Assembly (NCBI RefSeq): GCF_009870125.1
Contig: NC_046680.1
Span: 8,432,001 to 8,496,000 of the forward strand
Direction of reading: 5' to 3'
Length of the DNA: 64,000 nt
Source of the DNA: Drosophila pseudoobscura
Lineage: Eukaryota; Arthropoda; Insecta; Diptera; Drosophilidae
In this document: one piece after another, positions 11,234 to 21,326 of the stretch
Layout: each line of letters opens with the position of its first letter
Numbering within the stretch: the stretch's first letter is position 1
Notes under the pieces: generated by a model
Told to the model about the DNA's origin: nothing
Databases searched by the model: none
Seen by the model: the letters and a program-made list of their open reading frames with translations, nothing else
Program-made: the position numbers and the translations under genes

Positions 11234-14114
11234 TCAGAGAATCTCACAGCAGCGACAGTAGCGCGGCCGTTGTCCGCTTGTCACCGCCGGCGGTGTGCCC
11301 GGAGCAAAGTATGCATGCACCTTGATATTTGGTAAATGGTTCTGAAAAATACACAAGAGGCGCACTCGTTATATAGAAATTTTCGCTCCTCTCTGCTCTC
11401 ACCTTCAGCTTGCGTATGGCGGTGCGTGTAATGAGCTGACAGTCAAATAGTTCGATGCGCTGTAGATTGTGGCACGAAACCAAATGCTCCAGCGTTCGGT
11501 CCGTTATCAGCGGACAGTTGTCCAGCTCCAGAACGGACAATATCTCGGCGGCACAGCTGCCAGTGGTCAGGTGCCGTATGCCATCGTCCGTGATCAGTTC
11601 GCAGTGCGACAGGGTCTACAGAATTACAAAATTTCGAACATATTTTGTAAAAATTGGAAGTAAGCAAAGGATTGGGGCCATCCTACCAATTTCTCTAGGC
11701 CGGGACAGCCCGTGGCAAGATGGGCGAGCGTTAGGTCCGTGATTTGATTGCACTCCTCCAGATCCATGCGCTCCAGATACTTGCAGTTGCGTCCCAGGGC
11801 CTGAAACCCAATATCCGTGAAGTTGCGACACCCGGACACCTCCAGCGTGTTCAGCAGGTGATTGTGCTGCGACAGGGCCATCAGCGAGAGATCAGTTAAA
11901 TCCGCACACTTGGACACGCACAGTTTTTGCAGTTTGGGACACTTGGCGGCCAATTGGCGTATAGATGAATCGCTTATGGTCTAAGGAGTAACAGAGGAAA
12001 CTTATAGTATGGGCAAAAGGTAACGAACTATTCCTGGGAGTCCTACCTCACAGCTGTGTACATTTAGCACCATTATATCGGGACAGTATTTGGCCAGGCA
12101 CATTATGGCATTGTCGTTGATCTGTTTACAACCTTTGCTGCTGAATTTGCGCAGCTTAACGCAGCCGCGGGCCAGCGCCTCCACGCCATTCTCAGAAATC
12201 AGATGACACCACGACACATTGATCTCCATAAGGTTCTGCAATGCAATACACATGTAGATCTCTCATTAGTAAGATTTACCATTCGGATTGGTAAGAAGAG
12301 GCTTACCGGGCAGCCATCGGATAGATATTTGAGGCTATTATCTGTTATATTGGGGCAGGAGTCCAAATTGATGGCCGTTAGTTTGGTGCAATATCTGCTG
12401 ATGGACTGTGTTGATATATCCGTTATCTTCTTGCACTCGGACAGATCCAGATGTTCGATGTTGTGGCAGTGATTCGCTAGAGTTCTACACAGTACGTATA
12501 TATAGTGAGTAGGTCTGTAAAGGGGGGGGGACTTTGGGCATGGACTCACCTTACAGACTGATCTCCCAACGATTGACAGCCACGCAGCGACAGGGACTTG
12601 AGAAAACCGCGACATCGTTGCGAAATATTCTCAATTACCGGCCCCTAATGTAGAAAAGTCAATGAAAAAGATATAGATTTGATATGTAGCAAATAAAGTA
12701 GTTGTAAGCCCTGTACTCACCTCGATATCACGTTGAAAATCAAATAAATTGATTTTCTGCCAACTGGAACCGTCCAGGGCGAGCACATTCCAGTATTTGC
12801 ACACCTGCAGTTAGGTGGGGGGGGGGGGGGGGGGGGGGGGGGGAGGAGGGGCGATAGGGACATTCAAATATTCATTAGCACAGGTGGCGAGGGATGGTAC
12901 AGGGGGGGAGGCTCCCTTTTACAGACCTGTGCACAGCGGCATAGCGAGACCACATCCAGATAGGAGAAGACCCGCAGCAGTACCTCCTTTGGCAGTTGTT
13001 TGATTAGCTCATCGTCCAGTTCGGTGGCGCCTAGGAATGTTTGCTGCAATATGTATGGCACATGTCAGATCAACTATATATAATATGTACATATGTATGT
13101 ATGTATGCATGTTTTGTATCGTTCTAATTGGAGATGTGATGGTTTTGCTGGGGCCCAACAAAATCAATTGACAAGAACTGAGGCGAATTTTTCTTTGATT
13201 GAATGGGTCCCAAAAACAAAAAGAATCGAAATAAAAATTAATAGATAAAATATAATTCTCGAGGAAAACAAATTAATTGATGGAGGAATCATGGGAGTAG
13301 AGCGAGAGCGAAAGAGTAAGACAGATAGAGAGAGAGAGAGACTGAGAGAAGGGGGTGGGGTGGGAGGAGGGGTGGCTATGTACAAATGCTTGACCAAGAA
13401 TGATATAACGACCGCTGAAGGAAATGTCATCGCAGATGGAAACGAAAATCAATTTTTTTTTTTTTGTTTTTTGTTTTGCTTTGGGGTTCTTACTATCTGC
13501 TGAGCGGCGTCCGAATCCTGGCCAGGATAACTGTCTGTGCTGATGGCCTCACAATGCTGGAGCGGCAGCTGCTGCTGCTGCCGCTGATCATCATCAGCCG
13601 GGCAGGCGGCATCGGGGGAAACCGACAGGCTGGACGAGGAACAGTCGCTCATGGCAGAGCCAGAGGTAGAGGCAGAGCCCAAGCCTGAGCCTGAGGCAGA
13701 AACAGAGGCAGAGGCAGAGGCAGGTGCTGCAGTGACCACCACAGGTGTGGCACTCCCGAAAGTGGCTGAGCGCCAGATGCTGCTGCAGAAGCCGCTGATG
13801 AGATTTGTGTGTGTGTTGTTGCTGTTGTTGTTGCCGTTGGTAATGACGCTGCTGCTGCTGCAGCCGCTACTGTGATTGTTGCTGTCGTTAGCGTTGCCGT
13901 TGCCGTTGCCGTTACCGTTCAGTTGTAAGCTCAAATTGTGATTGTGGTTGTTGTTCGCTTCGGCCCGCTCTGCGGACCCACTCCCACTGACACTGGTGCT
14001 GTTGGTGTTGGTGGAGGTGGCGCCTGTTCCAGTGCTGCTACTGCTGCTGCTGCCGCTGCTGAAGCTGGCGCTGGCACTGCCGCTGATACTGCTGCTGCCG
14101 TTGGGCGCAAACAT
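11234..14114 (-). CDS. F-box/leucine-rich repeat protein, FBXL2/FBXL20 type
   Basis: Substrate-recognition subunit of an SCF (Skp1-Cullin1-F-box) ubiquitin ligase. Nine coding exons read 14114-13494, 13043-12927, 12804-12721, 12644-12550, 12484-12307, 12235-12047, 11980-11687, 11615-11403 and 11341-11234. All junction phases agree, giving 632 residues. Residues 1-207 are Ser/Asn/Gly-rich low complexity. The F-box spans about 219-260, with LPKEVLLRVFSYLDVVSLC. At least eleven cysteine-type LRRs follow to about residue 590 (for example HLDLSECKKITD). The protein ends CCEIL: a CaaX box with Leu last, the type geranylgeranylated in FBXL2, which suggests membrane attachment. The second exon's donor (GTCTGT) is weak. 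It probably corresponds to D. melanogaster CG9003; the long N-terminal exon is the least certain part. Confidence 0.93.
12817..12843. repeat. Run of 27 G in an intron of the F-box/LRR gene
   Basis: An unbroken 27-G run on the plus strand lies next to the 3' splice site of the intron between exons 2 and 3 of the F-box gene. On the transcribed (minus) sense it reads as poly-C inside a pyrimidine tract. The length may be an assembly estimate. Confidence 0.9.
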
Positions 14115-17100
14115 TGTGGGAGTCTCCTTTGTTTTGCCTGCTCTTATCAGAAAGTGACGCTTCTTTCTGCGTCTGTCCTCTGCCGCTGCGCTGCGATGCT
14201 CTTTCAATCAACTCTTTGGCAGGCGGCACTCTCTCTCACTCCCACTGTGTCTCTCTTTGCTGCCTCGCCTTCGTGTGTGCGTCTGGTGTCTTCGTCGGTA
14301 GCCTCGGCGTCTTCGTGTGAATGCACGATTAAAATATTCACAAATTGCGTCTTCGATTCGTTGCTCCCGCGCTCTCTTTCATCCGCTCTCCCTGCCTCCC
14401 CTGCTGACGCGTATGGATCTTCCACTCCTCTCCCTCTCGCAGCTTATTTCGGTAATCTTCGTTTATTTATTTTTAAATATTCGCATCAGCGTCGTCGCTT
14501 CCCTTAATCTCGTCGTTGCACCGGGAACTGTTTTTATTTATTTTTTTCGATTGTCGATTGTGTGTGCACGTGAGAAAGAGAACAACAACAAAATTATTAA
14601 GAGACTGGGCTTTAAAGGTTCGCCTCCCAAGGTTGTCAACGACGGCCGCTCGAGGGTCGAGTGGCGACTCACTTGCGCTCCGCTCTAATTGAAATGCGCG
14701 CCCAACTCAGAGACTCCGAAGAGGGGCGGAAGCGAAGACTGCTGGCCCCGGCACGCCCCCTTCCTGAATCGGCCACTCACTGGCACTCAACTTAAATGAA
14801 AAATCATCAAAGCCAATTGAAAAAGGCAATCGAATCGAACGTGCGACGAATTTTTGAGTGAATCGCGAACAAGAATTGTGGAAAAAAACAAGCTAGGCCT
14901 GATGTACACACAAATGTATGTACGTGTATCATGTACATCATACATATATAGGCTATAAGACTATAAAATACCCTTAGGTTTTCAGCACACAATCCTCTCA
15001 AGGGAGATGTATCTATCTTTTTAACCCAATAGGGATCTATCCACCAGAGGTTTTCCACGGTTTTACATCCTCTGAAGGTCACTCCTCTTAGGGGCATCCA
15101 AAGACGTACAAAGCAAGTTCCTAGTTTTCTTTTCTTTGTTACAGACATTTACAATAATTACAGAAGAAAAAAAACAGCGTAAATATACATATATTGTTAT
15201 TAAATTGCTATTTATACGATTGTGGTTGAGCATGCATATGTATGAGCATCGAATAAAGCGATTGACCGAAGGTCCAATGAATTATTGATTGCTGGGGGGG
15301 ATCTTGAACCTAAATGGAAGTTGAGTTGACACATTTTGCTATCATATTAAAAAAGGCAGGGACACGAATACAATTAGTTTATCAAAACAAGCGAAGCCAT
15401 TAATAACATGTGCGGCGTGTGTGTGTGTGCGAAGAAAGCACTTCTGAAGTGTCCGTTCCCGCGAATGCAATCAGAGCAATTACGTGAAGGAACAATTGAG
15501 ATTCATGGAACACAAGCGATATGTTAAGCGCATACCAACCGCATGGAGCCCACCCAAGTACAGTGGTCGCTCAGGAATGGCAATCCCAATAGCTATAGAG
15601 GTGTCTTGGATGCTGCGAATTCGTTCAAATTCGGTTATAGTTTCTGGAAATTTCCAAGTTATGCAAGTTCTCTTTTCGTAGGGACCATCGTAGCTCAAAT
15701 TCAATTCGCTTTGAGTGATAGAAGCGACAAGTGCAAGGCATTTCAGTTGATTGTTGTATTTTGCATGCTTTATTATTTATTTGATCATGCAACACATGGC
15801 GAATACGTAATGTGAGCCACAACACACACACACACACAAACACATACCGAAGCTCCCATGCGAAAGCTTTATAAAAAAACAGCTGACAAACGTAGAGAAA
15901 GGGAGAGGGAGTGAGGAAAAGGATAGGAAAAGGTGGATGTAGATGCGTGTCAAAGGCTTTGAATTTGAAAAACGGTAAGCAAATTAAAAATTCCCGTTCA
16001 GGAATTTTACTTGCTCAGTGACCTCGAAAAAAAAAAGGTAACAACACACCCACAGTCAGACAAATAGGGCCACATGACAGCCAGTTCTCTGCTGCTGCTG
16101 CTGCTGTTGCTGGCTGCATTTTATATAAGCCATGGCCAAAGTCAGTTGGACAGACACTACCAAAAGTTTAACTGTTGGGGCCGCCATCGATGGCGATGGC
16201 CAAGCTTTGTGCTCTGTTCTATTTACTGCAATATACATATGTACATATTATGTGCATATGCTTATATAGAATGCTACTGCAGCAACAAGGTCAGCGAGAA
16301 GAGCAGAAAACTGGGTCAGCCCCTCCAAAATGGGTTGCATTTAATGTTTGTTGCTATTGTGGCCGATGCTTCAGATAAATATAGCACACAGCACACACAC
16401 ACACACGCTCTCAAAAAACCTTATCGCCAGGCCCAACAATGGCACGCTTAAACGGGCTTAAGAAAAACCAAAGAAAACAGCTGATGACACACCAAAAACA
16501 GACGAAACAGCACAAAAAACAGCAAACGAAGTGCAGCAAAAAGAACTTAAAACGGTATTTGCAACAGCAGCAATACACACACACACACACACAAACAGAC
16601 TTTTCTCTCTCACTCACTAGCCCATACACACGAAGACACTTTTAAAGTACACAAAAACATACACAAAATTTACAACAATATACCATTTGTTTATACGTTC
16701 TGCTTCCGCCGAGCTATTATCGCCTTTAATTGCATGAACGCCAAAGACCCAGGCGGGGAATGCTTTGTGCAAGAATGGATTTTCAATAGTTTTTCCAGCA
16801 GTTTTCGGTTTCGTTTCGTGTCTGTTGCTGCGGCCTGGAAAAGTGACTGAACCAACACCAACGGAAAACAGAAAACAGAACCAGGGTAAATGCAGAGGCG
16901 CGCGAGACACACTACGGCTAAGGCGAGAATGACGGGCAACCACAGCGAAAGCGAGCCAACATCGATGAAAACAGAGCGCCGAATGGGGAGTGAAACTGAA
17001 TGACATCGAGATTGAGCGAGCAAAGTGCAGAGGAACAGCTGAACGCGACGGCTCGGTTCTCTCCGACAAATGCACGCCAAACAGAGGTCAGACCCCCACA

Positions 17101-19485
17101 AAGAGAGCGAGCAGCCTCGTCAGCTGCTGCATGCACGAAGGGCGTGCGGGGGCGTCTTTTGGGGCGGTGCAATGGACCCACGCCAATAAAAGAAATGAAA
17201 GCAAAAAGAAGTGCAAAACAAAATAACAAAGTCTCAAAAAGAGCGAGTCTGTTTGCGCGCGTGTGTGTGTGTGTGTGTGTGTGGAGAGAGAGGGAAGGCA
17301 GGCAGAGTTCAATCTACAGCATGAACATTTTTGTATGCCCTTTGAAAAGCCATTTGAACTTTTAACTGCGGCGACAACAAATGTCCGCACATTAATTGTG
17401 TGTGTGTGTGTGCGTCTCTTCAAAATACTTTGAACTTTTAAGTGGGTTGGAAAGGGGGAGGGAGGACTATTCTATATGCTAATCTATTCCATCACTACAA
17501 ATTTTAAAACCAAGAACTTCATTAAAATCTGACTAAAGGGTATCTCTCAAAATAAACTGTAAATTCCATGAATTGGCTTGCTCTCTCCCCCTCTCTCTGT
17601 TATTACTGTTACTCTCTTGCGCTTGCAAATCTGCTTAAGCTGTTGCAGTGCTGCCAGACCGCTGCAGCAACATGCGCCCGTCAGCTGTTTATCTTGACGA
17701 GCAATCTGTTTACTTTCGTTTGTTATTGGTTTTCCGTCTCGGGGCAAGGCCTAGATAAGTGCCCATTGGGCATTGCGAATCGCTATAAGCTCCAAATGAA
17801 TAAGTGCTCCATTCCATCGATTAAACCATATGAGAACGCAATTTAAACCAGTTGACTTTGGTGGTGGGGTAACTGTGTTGCGGCCAACCACCCACCCACC
17901 TCCTCTCTCTCTGTCAATTAACACTATTCTAACCATTTCGGCGACGCAGAAACTCTCCCCCTGCCCTGTTTGCTTATCTACACTGTAGTACATATTGCAA
18001 TTGGCTTGGAGCAGAGTTTCTTCGAATGAAAGAAGTCGCCATTCCCGTCGCTGGTCATTATCTGATAGGGGGTGAGTTTTTCAGTGAGTTTATTGCACTT
18101 TTGCCTGGAGCCACCGGGCGGGGGGGTTCAGTGGTTGGGGGGTTGACATTAGACACTTACACTTTTACATTTGTTGTAAACTCCTTTCCTTGTCTTTGTC
18201 GACCGCCAACAAAGGCGATGACTCCTGCTGGTGCTGTTGATGAGGATGAGGATCAAAGCGAGCCCAGGAAACAAAGAAACTACATCTAGTAGGGGAAAGA
18301 GGGGGGGGGAAACAGGAATCTGTTGACTGACAAACATTTGGGTGGAGAGGGGCGAAAGAGTGTAAACACACAAATGGGAAGCCAGTCGGAGTTGTGAGGT
18401 GCGGAGCCTTAAGCTGGGGGAAGACCCCTGCGCAATACCCCAAGCCACATACCACACACACCCAAGCAAATCCATTCTTGCACTCCCACGTTGCAGGCAG
18501 CACAGCATTAATTGCAGTTGCTTTTGAGGGGGTTTATATACATATTTATATACCAAGTAAATACATAACTAAACCTGATTCACAGCTCCCATTGGTTATA
18601 TTGAAGAAAAGTGCAAAGGGGGTAGGGGTACAGTACAGCAGCAGAGTACTTTCAAGTGGTTTACTTACATCGAATCGATGAGGATTGCGTCCAGAATTGG
18701 TCATTTTAGCCTTGCGATTTGTAAAAATCAAGAAATGCAGCAGCTCACTCTCTGTCCCGCTCTCGTTCGTTCCCCTCCGCCGAAGCAATATTCTTTGTTG
18801 GCCGGCTCTCCTCCTCTCTGCTGTGCCTCTCCCACACGAGCACACACAGACACAGCTTTTGGCTCTTTGTGTGCTTGCGTGCTTATGTGCGTGTGTGTTT
18901 GTGAGCAGGAAATTATGCGTCGCTGATATTGTTGTTTTTCTTCCTCTTCTTGTTGTGATTACTGTTGTTGCCTTAGGTAGTTCTTTGTTCTTTTGCGTAG
19001 CAATTGTTTAACTCCTGCTGTTGTCTTTGCATTCTTTTCATTGCAACTGCATTCGCTGCAGTTTTTCGCCATTGACATTATTGCAACCTGCAACTTCGAT
19101 TGGCCAATCCACTGCTTGATGCGTAAATAAGTTTTTCTCTTTCAGGCATTTTTTTTTCGCTTCTCTTCTCCTGTGAGCCGCCACTGGCCTGCACTTGTTG
19201 CTGCGTTTTTTTACTGCCTTTCGAAATGTTAGTTTTTATGTAATTGCCAGTTTTTTCATCGCTTTAATAAACTGCAATATGCACTGCACTCAGAACTAAA
19301 ACTGCACTCCAATTGACTTTCCCAATGTCGGGCCACTGATTGATTAAGTTGACTTTATATTTTTCTGCTTGGTTTGTTCCTTGCGTTATGCCAATAAATT
19401 AATTAATTACTATTTTTTCTGTTGTTTACATTGTTTGCGGCCCGAGAAAGATTGTTTTTTGTTTGTTGGCGATGAAGTAGAGGTG
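14115..19485. other. 5' region of the F-box/LRR gene, non-coding
   Basis: No protein exon is supported. The part nearest the gene (14115-14800) is rich in CT and GC and probably holds leader sequence and a promoter. Further out lie (CA)n tracts at about 15821-15842, 16393-16406 and 16572-16592 and a (GT)n tract at 17263-17282. Open frames overlapping these are low complexity and have no splice support. Minus-strand leader exons could extend to the DRE cluster at 19.5 kb. Confidence 0.4.
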
Positions 19486-19497
19486 TCAAAAAATCGA

Positions 19498-19570
19498 GGG
19501 CACTATCGATAGTATCGATGTTATGCTAGCCGCTACTATCGATGGTTTTCCTGATACTATCGACCTACGT
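19498..19570. promoter_or_regulatory. DRE cluster
   Basis: TATCGATA at 19504-19511 is followed by further TATCGAT or ATCGAT half-sites near 19515, 19538 and 19556. DREF-type sites mark housekeeping promoters in Drosophila. The cluster could serve a minus-strand leader of the F-box gene or a divergent transcript. A related pair, TATCGATACTATCGAC, occurs at 42737-42752. Confidence 0.5.
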
Positions 19571-19770
19571 ATCTGTCGCTGTAATTTTATTCGCTGAAAT
19601 CGATAAGCAAATTTAAATTTCTGCCGAAATTTGAATGAAGAATAAAAGCCAAGTACAGCGGGGATGAAGTACATCACTACATCCAAGTACAGCAATTAAA
19701 GTATATAATTTAAAAGTACTTAAAATTGTTGCTACCGATTCATACCCGATTCAGAGCAGAGAGAGCTGAG

Positions 19771-19829
19771 TGGTGCGCGCCAAATAGAAATTGTTTGAAA
19801 GTAAATAAGCGAAAAGTATTTAAATACAA
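19771..19829. repeat. 59-bp dispersed repeat, copy 1
   Basis: This segment starts TGGTGCGCGCCAAATAG and matches 42763-42821 in the same orientation and same length with only scattered mismatches. Both copies have DRE sites shortly upstream, so the shared unit is probably longer but diverged. Confidence 0.75.
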
Positions 19830-20016
19830 CTCATTGAAAGTATGGAAGTTTCTATACCATTCGTGCTCAAGTAAACCTTTGAAAATGAAGATGTCTGTCT
19901 GAATAACGGAAATCTTTTTTATTTTTCTCACATGGCAACTACACAGGGGTGCAATTGTCAGGGAGGCACCTGATGAGGAGACATGACATTTCTACATTAT
20001 TTTTAAATCAGTGTGT

Positions 20017-20134
20017 TAGCACAACAAGGTGCGTTCAAAGCCCGTTAAAACAACAATATTTTATAAATATACCCGTAAAATATGTTGTTTTTTGATGGCG
20101 ATAATAAATGCAGTGAATGCACCTTGTTGTGCTA
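20017..20134. repeat. Foldback (inverted repeat) upstream of the SMIM12-type gene
   Basis: Outer arms 20017-20037 and 20114-20134 are reverse complements over 21 nt with one mismatch (TAGCACAACAAGGTGC type). Inner arms 20047-20063 and 20076-20092 (AAAACAACA...ATTTTA) also pair, apart from a one-base indel. It could be a miniature foldback element or a stem-forming transcript. Confidence 0.8.
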
Positions 20135-20160
20135 CGAGAAGAATTTACAATCAGTACTAT

Positions 20161-20204
20161 CACTAACCATACAGTAACCATACATATATACTGTATGGTT
20201 AGTG
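20161..20204. repeat. Perfect 15-bp palindromic arms
   Basis: CACTAACCATACAGT at 20161-20175 is the exact reverse complement of 20190-20204, with a 14-nt spacer. The same arm recurs near 47473 upstream of VMA21 and, inverted, near 49302. Confidence 0.85.
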
Positions 20205-20265
20205 GTTTAACTCAAGCTGCACATCTGTTTAAATAAGAGAGGGTTTAGTGGGTTAAGTTCGATCT

Positions 20266-20273
20266 TATCGATA
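20266..20273 (+). promoter_or_regulatory. DRE (TATCGATA) of the SMIM12-type gene
   Basis: A perfect DRE about 100 bp upstream of the ATG at 20375, the usual placement for a housekeeping promoter. Confidence 0.6.
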
Positions 20274-20374
20274 TCCACTGTTGATATGGCCGCTTGTCAA
20301 ATTGCAAAATTCTGAATCTAAATTAAGAAAAATAATATAATAAAGTTGTATATTCATACAATAACAGAAGTACA

Positions 20375-20703
20375 ATGTGGCCGCTTGTAATGGCTGTCCT
20401 CAGGCGCAATGCCGTTTACATAACTCTGCCCATTGCCGGCGTGGTGGGCTTTATCGGCTATAACCTGGAGAGCCTGCTGTCTGACAAATATACCCCATAC
20501 AGTCGTAAGTGAACGTGCCGAAAGAACTTTCTAGTTGGTCTAAAACGTATTTTGATTACCTTGCAGCCTCCATTCAGGAAGTTCGCTCCAAGCGCTTGTC
20601 CGAAGAGAGCCTCACAACGAACGCCGACAAACTGGAGAACCTCCGGCTGAGCGGTTCTGTCCTGGAGCGAAATCTGTCCCCTTCCCTGCAGCCGAAGGCC
20701 TGA
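20375..20703 (+). CDS. Small integral membrane protein, SMIM12 family
   Basis: Two exons (20375-20504 and 20567-20703) join within a codon across a 62-nt intron with GTAAGT and TTGCAG borders, giving 88 residues. It begins MWPLVMAVLRRNAVYITLPI, matching the MWP start and following hydrophobic segment of vertebrate SMIM12. One membrane helix spans about residues 13-30, followed by a charged tail (IQEVRSKRLSEESL). SMIM12 is about 92 residues in mammals; its molecular role is not well established, so I give none. A DRE upstream fits broad expression. The start is the first ATG after the DRE, in context ACAATG. Confidence 0.88.
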
Positions 20704-20791
20704 ATTAAAAGTTATACTCTGTAGATACTAGATAAAATTAAAAAAATATTTAAAATCAAACTGCAACTAAAAAAGAATTGTCACTGACGGA

Positions 20792-20864
20792 CATCCCTTG
20801 CGGGGATCGAACCCGCGACCTTTGGATTAGAAGTCCAACGCGCTATCCTCTGCGCCAAAGGGAC
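20792..20864 (-). tRNA. tRNA-Arg (anticodon UCU)
   Basis: The minus strand folds as a cloverleaf starting GTCCCTTTGGCGCA, with anticodon loop CTTCTAA (anticodon TCT), T arm around GGTTCGATC and a 3' strand AAGGGAT. There is no intron. The first acceptor pair is G-U. It reads AGA codons. Confidence 0.93.
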
Positions 20865-21075
20865 AAGTGGTGGACGCTGTGCCAATGACTCACTCGAACC
20901 CAGTGGAGTTTTGACAGCTGGAATCCCGATAAAATACCTCAAACCATCTTTAATTGCTTGATAATATATCCAATAATTAATTACCATACATTTGGAGTTC
21001 ATGCTGAATGTTTTCATTCTGACAGTAGAACGTTTGACTGTGTTGAAATGTTCCTTAGACCGGAATGAACACATC

Positions 21076-21148
21076 GCCTCGGTGGCGCAGTTGGCAGCGC
21101 GTAAGTCTCATAATCTTAAGGTCGTGAGTTCGAGCCTCACCCGGGGCA
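21076..21148 (+). tRNA. tRNA-Met, elongator (anticodon CAU)
   Basis: A 73-nt cloverleaf starting GCCTCGGTGGCGCAG, with anticodon loop CTCATAA, T loop GTTCGAG and acceptor end CGGGGC plus discriminator A. The GCC...GGC acceptor and T loop differ from initiator tRNA-Met. An identical gene lies on the opposite strand at 27874-27946. Confidence 0.95.
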
Positions 21149-21326
21149 TGTAACTTTTTTGCCCTTTTTATTATTTTCCTTTTTTTATTCAATATGGAAT
21201 AAAGTATAGTTTTGATTTCTTCTTTTACAATTTCACTTTATTTTTAGAATATTTAGTAGACAGTAGCAGACTTTTAGCTTAACTTAATTAATGGATCTAA
21301 TGGATCGAGTGGAATATCAATGTGGT

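Noticed and set aside
13449-14207. Long plus-strand open frames opposite the first F-box exon
   Set aside because: They are antisense shadows of the CAG/GGC-rich low-complexity coding exon on the minus strand.
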